Part shown: positions 49,276-58,064 of the stretch, in pieces
How the letters are laid out: each line of letters begins with the position of its first letter
Position numbering within the stretch: position 1 is the stretch's first letter
Assembly (NCBI RefSeq): GCF_002234595.1
Contig: NZ_NMUL01000065.1
Span: 34,599 to 98,598, forward strand
Source of the DNA: Amycolatopsis vastitatis
GTDB taxonomy: Bacteria > Actinomycetota > Actinomycetes > Mycobacteriales > Pseudonocardiaceae
Direction of reading: 5' to 3'
Length of the DNA: 64,000 nt
Made by a program: the position numbers and the translations under genes
Notes under the pieces: model-generated
Told to the model about the DNA's origin: nothing
The model's input: only the letters and a program-made list of their open reading frames with translations
The model's database searches: none

Positions 49276-50802
49276 GTGACTGCGTCTGAAGACACCGGGA
49301 TCCGGTGGGGCACCCACGCCGCGCGCGGCGTGCTCACGACCACGATCCTCGGGTCGGGCATGGCGATGCTCGACGGCACCATCGTCAACGTCGCCCTGCC
49401 CCGCATCGGCGCCGAGCTGAACGCCTCCGTCGCCGGGCTCCAGTGGATCCTCGACGGCTACATGCTGGCGCTGGCCGCGCTCATCCTGGTCGCCGGTTCG
49501 CTGGGCGACCGGTACGGCAGGCGCCGCATGTACCTCGTCGGCGTCGTCTGGTTCGGCGTCGCCTCCGGGCTGTGCGCCGCCGCGACGTCCACCGAGATGC
49601 TCGTCGCGACGCGCATCCTGCAGGGCATCGGCGGCGCCCTCCTGACGCCGGGGTCGCTCGCGATCCTCCAGGCGTCCTTCGCACACGACGCCCGTGCCCG
49701 CGCGATCGGCGCGTGGTCGGGCCTCGGCGGCATCGCGGCCGCCGCCGGGCCGCTGCTCGGCGGCTTCCTCGTGCAGGTCTGGTCGTGGCGGCTGGCGTTC
49801 CTCATCAACGTGCCCATCGCCGTCGCCGTGGTCCTCATGGCACGGAAGTTCGTCCCCGAATCGCGTGACCCGGACGCCACCGGCCACCCGGACTTCGGCG
49901 CCGCCGCGCTCGGCGCCATCGGCCTCGCCGGGGTCACCGGGGCGCTCGTCGAGGCGCCCGGCCGCGGCATCGGCGACCCGATCGTGCTGGTCGCGGGCAT
50001 CCTCGGCCTCGCCGGGCTGGCCGCGTTCGTCTTCGTCCAGCACCGTTCGGCGGAACCGCTCGTGCCGCCGTCGCTGTTCGGCGACCGCACGTTCACGCTC
50101 TCCAACGCCCTGACGTTCGTCGTCTACGCGGCCCTCGGCGGCGTCATGATGCTGCTGGTGATGCAGCTGCAGGTCTCGCTGCACTACTCGCCGACCGCGT
50201 CCGGCCTGGCCGGGCTGCCGCTGACGGTGATCATGCTGCTGCTCTCCGGCCGCTCCGGCGCGCTCGCGCAGCGCATCGGCCCGCGGACGCAGCTGGTCGT
50301 CGGCCCGATCGTCGTCGGCATCGGGATGCTGCTGATGCTGCGCATCGCGCCCGGCGCGTCCTACCTCGGCACGGTGCTGCCGGCGGTGGTGGTGTTCGGG
50401 CTCGGCCTGGCGACGGTCGTGGCCCCGGTGACCGCGACGGTGCTCGCCGCGGCCCCGGACCGCTACGCCGGCGTCGCCTCCGGCGTCAACAACGCCATCG
50501 CGCGCTCGGGCGGCCTGCTCGCGGTGGCGGTACTGCCCGCCGCGGCCGGCCTGACCGGCGAGGCGTACACCGACCCGGTCGCGCTCACCGCGGGCTGGCG
50601 GACGGCGCTGGTCATCTGCGCGGCGCTGGCGATCGCCGGCGGGCTGATCGCGCTGGGCATCCACAACGGCGTTCTCGAGGCCCCGGCTGCGCCCGAGAAG
50701 CCCGACGACGAGTGCCCCCACCTGGGCGAGTGCTACCACTGCGGCGTCGAGGGCCCGCCGACGCACGTCCGCAGGGGCAGGACCCCGGTCGCCGGCTCCT
50801 GA
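49276..50802 (+). CDS. MFS multidrug exporter, DHA2 (14-TM) type
   Basis: A 508-residue drug:proton antiporter. Motifs: GMAMLDGTIVNVALPRIGAE (TM1 region), GSLGDRYGRRRMYLVG (motif A), ATRILQGIGGALLTPGSLAI (motif B) and GLGGIAAAAGPLLGGFLVQV (motif C). Fourteen hydrophobic segments are estimated. The cytosolic tail ends in DDECPHLGECYHCGVEGPP, a Cys/His cluster that might bind metal. GTG 49276, with weak AAG upstream, lies right after a nested inverted repeat. Confidence 0.92.
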   Translation: MTASEDTGIRWGTHAARGVLTTTILGSGMAMLDGTIVNVALPRIGAELNASVAGLQWILDGYMLALAALILVAGSLGDRYGRRRMYLVGVVWFGVASGLCAAATSTEMLVATRILQGIGGALLTPGSLAILQASFAHDARARAIGAWSGLGGIAAAAGPLLGGFLVQVWSWRLAFLINVPIAVAVVLMARKFVPESRDPDATGHPDFGAAALGAIGLAGVTGALVEAPGRGIGDPIVLVAGILGLAGLAAFVFVQHRSAEPLVPPSLFGDRTFTLSNALTFVVYAALGGVMMLLVMQLQVSLHYSPTASGLAGLPLTVIMLLLSGRSGALAQRIGPRTQLVVGPIVVGIGMLLMLRIAPGASYLGTVLPAVVVFGLGLATVVAPVTATVLAAAPDRYAGVASGVNNAIARSGGLLAVAVLPAAAGLTGEAYTDPVALTAGWRTALVICAALAIAGGLIALGIHNGVLEAPAAPEKPDDECPHLGECYHCGVEGPPTHVRRGRTPVAGS

Positions 50803-50887
50803 GCGCCCCAATGTGGCGTTCGTTGCGTCCAACGCACCCAATGTGGCGTTCGGTGCGTTGGACGCAACCAACGCCACATTGGGGCGC
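50803..50887. repeat. Long palindrome with 36-bp arms between convergent genes
   Basis: Arms 50803-50838 and 50852-50887 are complementary over 36 bp with one mismatch, with a 13-base loop that contains another copy of the word CAATGTGGCGTTC. It begins at the exporter stop codon and lies before the end of the convergent dehydratase gene. The 15 bases at 50878-50892 recur as reverse complement at 63986-64000, showing that it belongs to a dispersed family. Confidence 0.88.
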
Positions 50888-50903
50888 TTGAGGCGACCAC
50901 TGG

Positions 50904-51851
50904 TCAGGCGAGGATCTCGGCGAACATCGCCGGGTCCGCGTTGCCCCCGGAGACGATCGCCACCGTGCGGCCGGCGGGCAGCTCGCCGGCGTGGGACAGG
51001 TACGCCGCCGTCGTCACGGCGCCACTGGGCTCGGCCACCAGCCGGGCCTGCCGGGCCAGCGTGCGGACGGCGTCGCGGATCTCGTCCTCGGTGACCGTCA
51101 CCATGTCGTCGACGACCTTCCGCAGGTGCGCGAAGGTCAGGTCGGACGGCTGCGCGCGCAGGCCGTCGGCGATCGTGCGGGCCCGGTCCGCCACGGGCCA
51201 GTCGACCCGGTGACCGAGGCGCAGGCCCTCGGTCGTGTCGGCGGCCAGCGCGGGCTCGACGCCGATCACGCGCGCCTGCGGGCAGCGGGCCTTGATCGCG
51301 GTGCCGACGCCGGAGGCCAGCCCGCCGCCGCTCACCGGCACGAGCACGACCTCGACGTTCGGCAGGTCCTCGGCGATCTCGAGGCCGACCGTGCCCTGCC
51401 CGGCGATGATGGCCGCGTCGTCGAAGGGCGGCACGAGGGTCAGCCCGCGTTCGATGGCCAGTTCGTGCGTTTTCGCCTCGAGTTCGCTGATCGGCACCTC
51501 GATCACTTCGGCGCCGTACGACCGGGTGGCGGCGACCTTGATCCGCGGCGCGACGTCCGGCACGACGATGACCGCGGGCACGCCGTACCGCTGCGCGGCG
51601 TACGCGACCGCCTGCGCGTGGTTGCCACTCGAGAAGGCGATCACGCCGCGGGCGCGGACGGCGTCGTCGAGGGCGCTGATCGCGGTGAACGCGCCGCGCA
51701 CCTTGAACGCGCCGACCGGTTGCAGATTCTCGGGTTTGAGCCACAGGGTCTTGCGGGGATCCCATGTCTGGAGCAGCAGGGGCGTGCGCACTGCGACACC
51801 TTGGACGCGCTTCGCGGCGGCCTCGATGTCTGAGATCGTCACCAGTTCCAT
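50904..51851 (-). CDS. Threonine/serine dehydratase-family PLP enzyme
   Basis: A 315-residue fold-type II PLP enzyme. PLP lysine in ENLQPVGAFKVRGAF (Lys50), substrate loop FSSGNHAQAVAYAAQ, glycine loop VPVSGGGLASGVGTAI and C-terminal VAIVSGGNADP. No ACT domain, so it is a catabolic-type dehydratase or a serine racemase-like enzyme. TTGACA at the upstream edge is too close to the start to be its -35. Stand-alone gene. Confidence 0.9.
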   Translation of the reverse strand: MELVTISDIEAAAKRVQGVAVRTPLLLQTWDPRKTLWLKPENLQPVGAFKVRGAFTAISALDDAVRARGVIAFSSGNHAQAVAYAAQRYGVPAVIVVPDVAPRIKVAATRSYGAEVIEVPISELEAKTHELAIERGLTLVPPFDDAAIIAGQGTVGLEIAEDLPNVEVVLVPVSGGGLASGVGTAIKARCPQARVIGVEPALAADTTEGLRLGHRVDWPVADRARTIADGLRAQPSDLTFAHLRKVVDDMVTVTEDEIRDAVRTLARQARLVAEPSGAVTTAAYLSHAGELPAGRTVAIVSGGNADPAMFAEILA

Positions 51852-51997
51852 CTGCCGAGTATGTCAAGAAACTGTTCGGTCTGGAGTGTCTATTTTGGAC
51901 AGACGGAGTGGTGCTCCTCACGCACTGGCAACGTAGGGAGTTCCTCGCGCGCCTTAGACGTTGGACAGGGGAGAAGACGACTACCTAGATCGGGATC

Positions 51998-52726
51998 ATG
52001 AGCAAGGAGAACGTAGCGACATCGGAGGAGAAGGAAGAGAAGCCGGGCCTGCGGATCGCCCAGGTCATGGCGGCGGCGCTGGCGGCGGTGACCGCGGCGC
52101 TGCTCGGATCGACGCTGGGCGTGGCGGGCACAGTGGCCGGCGCCGGCGTGGCGAGCGTGGTGTCGACGGTCGGCAGTGAGCTGTACCTGCGCTCGCTGCA
52201 GCGCACCCGCGAAGCGGCGCTCAAGGCGCGCCAGCTGGCGACGTCGGGAATCCGGCGCCGAGGGCCCGCCGTGGACATCACCGACCAGCCGACGGTCCAG
52301 CTCAAACCGCCCGCGGACGAGACGAAGCTGTCCGCGCGGCTGCGGAAGCTGCGCTGGCCGCTGATCATCGGCACGAGCGCGGCGGCTTTCGTGGTGGCGA
52401 TCGTGTCGATCGTCGGCGTCGAATCGGCGACCGACGGGAAGGTCGCCGGCGGCACGGGTTCGAGCATCGGAAAGATCTTCGGCGGTGGAGGCGGCCAGCC
52501 GGACAAGACCCCGTCGACGACCCCGACGGCCCCGACGGACGACACGCAGGTGTCCCCGACGGAGACGACCACGCCCCCCTCGGACACGTCGACGGCCCCG
52601 ACGACCTCGTCGGAGTCCCCGACGCCGACCCCGAGCACGACGACGCAGCAGCCGTCGACCTCGGCCCCGGCCACGACGGCGACGCCGCCGACCAGCAAGG
52701 GCGCCGCCGCGACGCCGACGCCCTGA
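51998..52726 (+). CDS. Membrane protein with Thr/Pro/Ser-rich exported tail
   Basis: I do not recognise a named family. The 242-residue protein has a charged N-terminus, a small-residue hydrophobic region (VMAAALAAVTAALLGSTLGV, AGTVAGAGVASVVSTVGSEL), a cytosolic basic loop, a second helix (WPLIIGTSAAAFVVAIVSIV), and a low-complexity tail of about 80 residues dominated by Thr, Pro and Ser. The tail is probably exposed outside and may be glycosylated or span the wall. Converges on thiE with one base between. Confidence 0.75.
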   Translation: MSKENVATSEEKEEKPGLRIAQVMAAALAAVTAALLGSTLGVAGTVAGAGVASVVSTVGSELYLRSLQRTREAALKARQLATSGIRRRGPAVDITDQPTVQLKPPADETKLSARLRKLRWPLIIGTSAAAFVVAIVSIVGVESATDGKVAGGTGSSIGKIFGGGGGQPDKTPSTTPTAPTDDTQVSPTETTTPPSDTSTAPTTSSESPTPTPSTTTQQPSTSAPATTATPPTSKGAAATPTP

Positions 52727-52727
52727 G

Positions 52728-53387
52728 TCAGGGCAGGCGGGCGCGCAGCTCGCGGGCCGCGGCGGCGGGGTCCTCGGCCTCGGTGATCGCCCGGACCACC
52801 ACGATCCGGGACGCTCCCGCGTCGAGGACCTCCGGCAGCCGGTCGCCGTCGATGCCGCCGATCGCGAACCACGGCCGGTCCGGGGTCCAGGCCGCGGTCG
52901 CGCGCACCAGGTCCAGGCCCGGTGCCGGGCGGCCCGGCTTCGTCGGCGTCGGCCAGCAGGGGCCCGTGCAGAAGTAGTCCACCCCGGGCTCCGCGGCGGC
53001 GGAAAGAGCCTGGTCGAGCGAGTGCGTCGACCGGCCGATGACGACTTCTTCGCCGAGAATCCGCCGGGCCAGCGGCACCGGGATGTCGTCCTGGCCCAGG
53101 TGGAGCACGTCGGCTCCCACGGCCAGGGCCACGTCGGCGCGGTCGTTCACCGACAGCAACGCTCCGTGCCGGGCGCACGCCTCGGCCAGGACCTCCAGCG
53201 CCGCGATCTCGCCGGCCGCCTCCAAGGCGCCGGTCTTGTCGCGCAGCTGGATGATGTCGACGCCGCCGGAGAGGGCCGCGTCCGCGAACGCGGCCAGGTC
53301 ACCGCGGTGCGTTCGGGCGTCCGTGCACAGGTACAGGCGCGCCGCGTCGAGGCGGGCGCGGATCTTGTCACCGGAGAGGGCGGGCAT
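52728..53387 (-). CDS. thiE: Thiamin-phosphate synthase ThiE
   Basis: A 219-residue TIM-barrel enzyme joining HMP-PP and thiazole phosphate into thiamin phosphate. Motifs: RLYLCTDARTHRGDLAAFAD, GGVDIIQLRDKTGALEAAGE, LLSVNDRADVALAVGADVLH, LGQDDIPVPLARRILG, YFCTGPCWPTPTKPGRPAPG and FAIGGIDGDRLPEVLDAGAS. ATG 53387. It is divergent from thiOSG; the TPP riboswitch lies on the opposite strand, so thiE itself is not obviously under it. Confidence 0.95.
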   Translation of the reverse strand: MPALSGDKIRARLDAARLYLCTDARTHRGDLAAFADAALSGGVDIIQLRDKTGALEAAGEIAALEVLAEACARHGALLSVNDRADVALAVGADVLHLGQDDIPVPLARRILGEEVVIGRSTHSLDQALSAAAEPGVDYFCTGPCWPTPTKPGRPAPGLDLVRATAAWTPDRPWFAIGGIDGDRLPEVLDAGASRIVVVRAITEAEDPAAAARELRARLP

Positions 53388-53424
53388 AGCGGCGACCGTA
53401 CCCGGCGAGCTAGGCTGGGCGCGT

Positions 53425-53515
53425 CCGCACGGGAGCCCGAGGCACGGGCTGAGAGGGAGCTGCCGCTCCGACCGTGGAACCTGATCCGGGTCATGCCGGC
53501 GCAGGGAGCGTGATT
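53425..53515 (+). promoter_or_regulatory. TPP riboswitch (THI element) upstream of thiO
   Basis: The conserved core is present in order: CGGGCTGAGAGGG, ACCGTGGAACCTGATCC, GGGTCATGCCGGCGCAGGGA. The closing stem is CACG (53428-53431) with CGTG (53509-53512). The GGGAG near its end doubles as the ribosome binding site for thiO (ATG 53518), implying that TPP binding blocks translation initiation of the thiOSG operon. Confidence 0.95.
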
Positions 53516-53517
53516 CC

Positions 53518-54603
53518 ATGACGAACCTGACGACGAACCTGGCAGTGGTGGGCGGCGGCGTGATCGGCCTGTCCGCGGCGTGGCGTGCTGCCGCGAAAAG
53601 CCACCAAGTCACCCTCTACGACCCCGAACCCGTCCGCGGTGGCGCGTCCTGGCTGGCCGGGGGCATGCTCGCCCCCATCACCGAGGCCTGGCCGGGCGAG
53701 GAGGACGTCCTCCGCCTCGGCGAAGAGTCCCTCGAACGCTGGCCCGGCTTCGCGCGCGACCTCGCGCAAGAGGGCGTCGACCCCGGGCTGGCCGGGCACG
53801 GGACGCTCGTCGTCGCCTTCGACAGCGCCGACGCCGGGCACCTCGACATCCTCGCCGGGTACCTGCACTCGATCGGCCGCGCCGCCGAGCGGCTCACCGG
53901 CCGGGAGGCCAAGCGGCTCGAGCCCGGTGTCGGGTCCGTCCGAAGTGGACTCCATGTGCCCGGCGACCTGGCCGTGGACAACCGAAAGCTCCTCAACGCG
54001 CTGTACGCGGCCTGTCAAAAGCACAACGTCCGGTTCATCCGTGAGCGCGTCGAAGAACTCCCGGACGCCGAAGCCGTGGTGCTCGCCGCGGGCGCCTGGA
54101 CCGGGCGGCTGCACCCCCGGCTCGCCGACGCCGTCCGCCCGCTCAAGGGCGAGATCCTCCGGCTGCGACCCCGCCGCGGCTGCCTGCCGCCGCCGTCGCA
54201 CACCGTCCGGGCCGTCGTCGAAGGCCGCCCCATCTACCTCGTCCCGCGTGGTGACCAGGAGCTCGTCCTCGGCGCCACCCAGTACGAGGCCGGCTTCGAC
54301 CAGGCCGTCACCGCCCGCGGCGTGCGCGAGCTGATCGAGGGCGCCGAACGCGTCTTCCCCGCGATCACCGAGTACGAGCTGGTCGAGACCGCCGCCGGCC
54401 TGCGGGCCGGCAGCCGGGACGCGCTGCCGTACCTCGGAGCCTTGGACGGCAGTGTTTTTGCCGCCACCGGGCACCACCGCAACGGCCTGCTGATGGCCCC
54501 CGTGACCGCGGACGCCGTGGTCGCCTGGCTCGAGGGGGAGAAGCCGCCCGAAGGCACCGAAGCCGCCTCGCCCGCCCGCCTGCACCAGGAGGAGCACGTC
54601 TGA
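53518..54603 (+). CDS. thiO: Glycine oxidase ThiO
   Basis: A 361-residue FAD-dependent amine oxidase supplying dehydroglycine for thiazole synthesis. FAD site LAVVGGGVIGLSAAWRAA near the N-terminus, then GGASWLAGGMLAPITEAWPG, LRPRRGCLPPPSHTVRAVVE, YLVPRGDQELVLGATQYEAG and TGHHRNGLLMAPVTADAVVA. First gene of thiO-thiS-thiG under a TPP riboswitch. Confidence 0.95.
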   Translation: MTNLTTNLAVVGGGVIGLSAAWRAAAKSHQVTLYDPEPVRGGASWLAGGMLAPITEAWPGEEDVLRLGEESLERWPGFARDLAQEGVDPGLAGHGTLVVAFDSADAGHLDILAGYLHSIGRAAERLTGREAKRLEPGVGSVRSGLHVPGDLAVDNRKLLNALYAACQKHNVRFIRERVEELPDAEAVVLAAGAWTGRLHPRLADAVRPLKGEILRLRPRRGCLPPPSHTVRAVVEGRPIYLVPRGDQELVLGATQYEAGFDQAVTARGVRELIEGAERVFPAITEYELVETAAGLRAGSRDALPYLGALDGSVFAATGHHRNGLLMAPVTADAVVAWLEGEKPPEGTEAASPARLHQEEHV

Positions 54604-54803
54604 TGGAGATCAAGGTCAACGGCGAATGGACGGAGTTCCCCGACGGCGCGACCGTCGCCGACGTCCTCGACGCCACCGGCGGGCAGCGGCCCGGGATCGC
54701 CGTCGCGGTCGACGGCGTCGTCGTCCGCCGCGCCGACTGGTCGGCGACCGCCCTGCCCAAGGGGGCGGGCGTCGACGTGCTCACCGCGGTCCAGGGAGGC
54801 TGA
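54603..54803 (+). CDS. thiS: Sulfur carrier protein ThiS
   Basis: A 66-residue ubiquitin-like protein: MEIKVNGEWTEFPDGATVAD ending in VQGG, whose C-terminal Gly-Gly is thiocarboxylated to deliver sulfur to ThiG. ATG 54603 overlaps the thiO stop (TGATG). The adenylating partner ThiF is not in the window. Confidence 0.95.
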   Translation: MEIKVNGEWTEFPDGATVADVLDATGGQRPGIAVAVDGVVVRRADWSATALPKGAGVDVLTAVQGG

Positions 54804-54804
54804 A

Positions 54805-55563
54805 ATGGACGAAGAACCACTGGTCATCGGCACCTGCAAGCTGACGTCCCGGCTGATCATCGGCACCGGCGGCGCGGCCAACCTCGCCGTCCTCGAACGC
54901 GCGCTGGTCGCGTCCGGGACCGAGCTGACCACCGTCGCCATGCGCCGCGCCGACGCCGAAGGCGGCTCCGGCGTCCTCGAACTCCTCAAAAGGCTCGGCA
55001 TCGAGCTGCTGCCGAACACCGCGGGCTGCCGCACGGCCGCCGAAGCCGTCCTGACCGCGCAGCTCGCGCGCGAGGCGCTCGAGACCGACCTGATCAAGCT
55101 CGAGGTGCACGCCGACGACCGGACGCTGCTGCCGGACCCGATCGAGACCCTCGACGCCGCCGAACGGCTGGCCGCCGACGGGTTCACGGTGTTCGCCTAC
55201 ACGAATGACGACCCCGTGCTCGCGCTGCGCCTGGAAGAGGCCGGCTGCGCCGCCGTGATGCCGCTGGGTGCGCCGATCGGCACCGGCCTCGGCATCCGGA
55301 ATCCGCACAACATCGAGCTGATCGTTTCGCGGGCGGGCGTGCCGGTGATCCTGGACGCCGGAATCGGCACGGCGTCGGACGCGACGCTGGCGATGGAGCT
55401 CGGCTGTGACGCCGTCCTGCTGTCCACCGCCGTCACCCGGGCGGCGGACCCCGAACGGATGGCCTCGGCGATGCGCTCGGCCGTCGTCGCCGGTCACCTG
55501 GCCCGAGGTGCGGGCCGGGTGCCGCAGCGCTTCTGGGCGCAGGCGTCGAGTCCACCCCGGTGA
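54805..55563 (+). CDS. thiG: Thiazole synthase ThiG
   Basis: A 252-residue TIM-barrel enzyme that builds the thiazole phosphate from deoxyxylulose 5-phosphate, dehydroglycine and ThiS thiocarboxylate. Motifs: SRLIIGTGGAANLAVLERAL, TVAMRRADAEGGSGVLELLK, LIKLEVHADDRTLLPDPIET, VMPLGAPIGTGLGIRNPHNI and PVILDAGIGTASDATLAMEL. One base separates it from thiS. Confidence 0.96.
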   Translation: MDEEPLVIGTCKLTSRLIIGTGGAANLAVLERALVASGTELTTVAMRRADAEGGSGVLELLKRLGIELLPNTAGCRTAAEAVLTAQLAREALETDLIKLEVHADDRTLLPDPIETLDAAERLAADGFTVFAYTNDDPVLALRLEEAGCAAVMPLGAPIGTGLGIRNPHNIELIVSRAGVPVILDAGIGTASDATLAMELGCDAVLLSTAVTRAADPERMASAMRSAVVAGHLARGAGRVPQRFWAQASSPPR

Positions 55564-55644
55564 ACCGGAGTGCCTTCACGCCGAGCGCGCACCACGAGCC
55601 CGTAAGGTGGACGGCATTTCCGGTGAGGGCAGAAGGAGCCAGCC

Positions 55645-56073
55645 GTGACCAGCACATCGGTCCAGGACGTCTCGGGCAGGTTGTACCTCGCCGTCGGCAG
55701 GCTGTCCCGGTCACTGCGGCAGGCGGGTGTGCCCGGACCGGGCCACGGCGCCATCTCGGCGCTGGCCACGCTGGTGCACGCGGGCCAGCTCCGGCTCGGC
55801 GACCTCGCGGCCAAGGAGGGCGTCGCCGCGGCGACCATGTCGCGGATCATCGCGTCCCTGGTCGAGGCGGGGTACGTCAGCCGTGAGTCCGACCCGGTCG
55901 ACCGGCGGGCGTGGCTGGCGAAGGCCACCGAAGAGGGCGAGCGGCTCGTCTCCGGCGTCCGGTCGACCCGGGTGCAGGAGCTGAACCGGCGCCTCGACCG
56001 GCTTTCACCCGAGCACCGGGACGCACTGACGGCGGCTATTCCGGCCCTTGAGGCCCTGATCGCGGAGGACTAG
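55645..56073 (+). CDS. MarR-family transcriptional regulator
   Basis: A 142-residue MarR protein: GRLYLAVGRLSRSLRQAGVP, RLGDLAAKEGVAAATMSRII, SLVEAGYVSRESDPVDRRAW and LDRLSPEHRDALTAAIPALE. GTG 55645 after AAGGAGCC. It follows thiG by 81 bp with no clear operator. It could regulate a distant gene; a link to thiamin genes is not indicated beyond position. Confidence 0.87.
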   Translation: MTSTSVQDVSGRLYLAVGRLSRSLRQAGVPGPGHGAISALATLVHAGQLRLGDLAAKEGVAAATMSRIIASLVEAGYVSRESDPVDRRAWLAKATEEGERLVSGVRSTRVQELNRRLDRLSPEHRDALTAAIPALEALIAED

Positions 56074-56106
56074 GCGGCTTTCTGCCGCAGCTCGCCGGGC
56101 GGGTAC

Positions 56107-56925
56107 TCAGCGCTCCTCGGGCGCCAGCCGCCAGAACGCCGAGACCGGGCCGACCTTGGCCCCCATCGGGTAGGCGTGCTCGACGGCGTGCGAGACGAAC
56201 CACTTGCCGTACCGCGCGGCCTCGACCACGGACATCCCCTTGGCCAGGCCCGCGGTGAGCGCGGACGCCATCGTGTCGCCTGCGCCGTGCGTGTGCGGGG
56301 TCGGGTACCGCTGCCCCGGCAGCTCCACGAACGTCGAGCCGTCGAAGAGGAGGTCGACGCACTCGGGGTCGGCCTGCAGGTGCCCGCTCTTGACCAGGAC
56401 GTACCGCGGGCCCATCCGGTGCAGGACGACGGCCGCGGTGTGCATGCCGTCCCGGTCGGTCACGGTCATCCCGGTGAGCAGCCGGACCTCGTCGAGGTTC
56501 GGGGTCAGCACGGTCGCGCGCGGCAGCAGCTCGTCGCGCAGGGCGTGCAGACCCGCCTCGTCGAACAGCGGGTGGCCGTGCATCGACGCGGCCACCGGGT
56601 CGACGACGAACGGGATCTTCGCGTCGCGCCCGATTTCGGCGTTGTCGCACGCCGTGGCGACCGCGTGGATGATCTCGGCCGAGGCCAGCATGCCGGTCTT
56701 CGCCGCGCCGACGCCCATGTCCGCCGCCACGGCCTCGATCTGCCCGGCCACGATGTGCGGCGGCAGGTCGGCGCGGTCGTGCACGCCGAGGGTGTTCTGG
56801 ACGGTGACGGCGGTGACCGCGACCAGGCCGTGCACGCCACAGGTCAGGAACGTGCGGAGGTCCGCCTGCAGCCCGGCGGCACCGCCGGAGTCCGACCCGG
56901 CGATGGTCAGCGCCGAAGGGATCAT
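56107..56925 (-). CDS. thiD: Hydroxymethylpyrimidine/phosphomethylpyrimidine kinase ThiD, copy 1
   Basis: A 272-residue ribokinase-fold kinase phosphorylating HMP and HMP-P. N-terminal ALTIAGSDSGGAAGLQADLR, then GVGAAKTGMLASAEIIHAVA, FVVDPVAASMHGHPLFDE, LTPNLDEVRLLTGMTVTDRD and THGAGDTMASALTAGLAKGM with the catalytic Asp in GAGD. A second, clearly related thiD lies at 58104-58907. This copy has no riboswitch; a dre-like site sits 14 bp upstream of its start. Confidence 0.92.
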   Translation of the reverse strand: MIPSALTIAGSDSGGAAGLQADLRTFLTCGVHGLVAVTAVTVQNTLGVHDRADLPPHIVAGQIEAVAADMGVGAAKTGMLASAEIIHAVATACDNAEIGRDAKIPFVVDPVAASMHGHPLFDEAGLHALRDELLPRATVLTPNLDEVRLLTGMTVTDRDGMHTAAVVLHRMGPRYVLVKSGHLQADPECVDLLFDGSTFVELPGQRYPTPHTHGAGDTMASALTAGLAKGMSVVEAARYGKWFVSHAVEHAYPMGAKVGPVSAFWRLAPEER

Positions 56926-56938
56926 GGTTTTCCCGACT

Positions 56939-56954
56939 TCTGGTCTAGGCCAAT
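56939..56954. promoter_or_regulatory. Dre-like (DasR) site between thiD and PI-PLC genes
   Basis: TCTGGTCTAGGCCAAT matches the dre consensus at 13 of 16 positions by my alignment and resembles the site beside dasR (TC.GGTCTAG.CCAAT). It is 14 bp upstream of thiD copy 1 and 83 bp upstream of the PI-PLC gene, in their divergent gap. Confidence 0.55.
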
Positions 56955-57036
56955 CGGCCGCTTTTCCTTCATCAACAGTCAACCACGGTGGCACATTGTG
57001 GGGGCTACTCACCAGTTCACGGACGAAGGAGCCTGG

Positions 57037-58047
57037 ATGAAGCTCTTCTCGGTGGTATTCCTCACGGCCGCTCTCACGCTCTCGGGCGCGACCGCGGCCA
57101 GTGCGGACAGCCCGAAGCTCTCCCACGTCACGACCGTCGGCGTGCACAACACGTACGACCCGGCGGCCTACGGCTACCTGGCCCAGGCGCTCGACGCCGG
57201 GTCGTCGCTGATCGAGCTGGACGTCTGGCCGGACTTCTTCACCCACGAGTGGAAGGTCAGCCACTCGAACCCGCTGGGGAACCAGAACAACTGCGTCGCG
57301 GCGACTTCGGCGTCGCAGCTGTACTCCGGCGGGAAGAACAAGAACCTGGAGTACTGCCTCGACGACATCCGGATCTGGCTGGCCGCCCACCCCGGGCACA
57401 CGCCGATCACGCTCAAGCTGGAGATGAAGACCGGCTTCTCGGACAACACGGGCCTGGGCCCGGACGAGCTGGACGCCACGTTCCGCGCGCACCTCGGCAG
57501 CGTCGCGTTCCGGCCGGCCGAGCTGCTCGGCGGCTACGGCACGCTCGACGACGCGGCCAAAGCGGACAACTGGCCGTCGGTGGACGCCTTGCGGGGCCGC
57601 GTGATCACCGAGATCATCCCGGGCACGGTCGAGGAGGGGAACCCGACCGACACGCTTCACACGGACGTCGAGTACGCGCGGTACCTGGTCGGGCTCAAGA
57701 ACGCGGGCCGCGTCGGCGACGCGAACATCTTCCCGACCGTGCACGGCGCGGCCGGTGGTGACCCGCGGGACAAGTACACCGCCGACCTCAAGCCGTGGTT
57801 CGTCGTGTTCGACGGCGACGCGAACGCGTGGGTGACCCAGACCGGGCCGGGCTGGTACGACGCCAACCACTACTACGTCGTGATGACCGACGCGCAGAAC
57901 GTCGCGCCGGCCATCGACGCCCACAACCCGACGGTCGACCAGGCCAACCAGCGCGTCGCCGACCTGGCGAAGCAGCACGCGTCGGTGGTCACTTCGGACT
58001 GGACCGGGCTCACGACGGTGCTGCCCCAGGTGCTTTCCCGCGGCTGA
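57037..58047 (+). CDS. Secreted PI-PLC-like phosphodiesterase (calcium-dependent type)
   Basis: A 336-residue secreted enzyme. Signal peptide MKLFSVVFLTAALTLSGATA with cleavage probably after ASA near residue 24. The catalytic domain starts KLSHVTTVGVHNTYDPAAYG with a first histidine, then SSLIELDVWPDFFTHEWKVS, HSNPLGNQNNC with a second histidine, and ITLKLEMKTGFSDNTG. This matches the Ca2+-dependent phosphoinositide-specific phospholipase C family. ATG 57037 with GAAGGAG upstream. A dre-like site lies 83 bp upstream. Confidence 0.9.
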   Translation: MKLFSVVFLTAALTLSGATAASADSPKLSHVTTVGVHNTYDPAAYGYLAQALDAGSSLIELDVWPDFFTHEWKVSHSNPLGNQNNCVAATSASQLYSGGKNKNLEYCLDDIRIWLAAHPGHTPITLKLEMKTGFSDNTGLGPDELDATFRAHLGSVAFRPAELLGGYGTLDDAAKADNWPSVDALRGRVITEIIPGTVEEGNPTDTLHTDVEYARYLVGLKNAGRVGDANIFPTVHGAAGGDPRDKYTADLKPWFVVFDGDANAWVTQTGPGWYDANHYYVVMTDAQNVAPAIDAHNPTVDQANQRVADLAKQHASVVTSDWTGLTTVLPQVLSRG

Positions 58048-58064
58048 GTGGTCTGCCGCGGTCG

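Noticed and set aside
51885..51902. Promoter or operator around TGTCTATTTTGGACA before the dehydratase
   Set aside because: Only 4-5 bp arms and no matching -10/-35 at suitable distance; left as unsupported.
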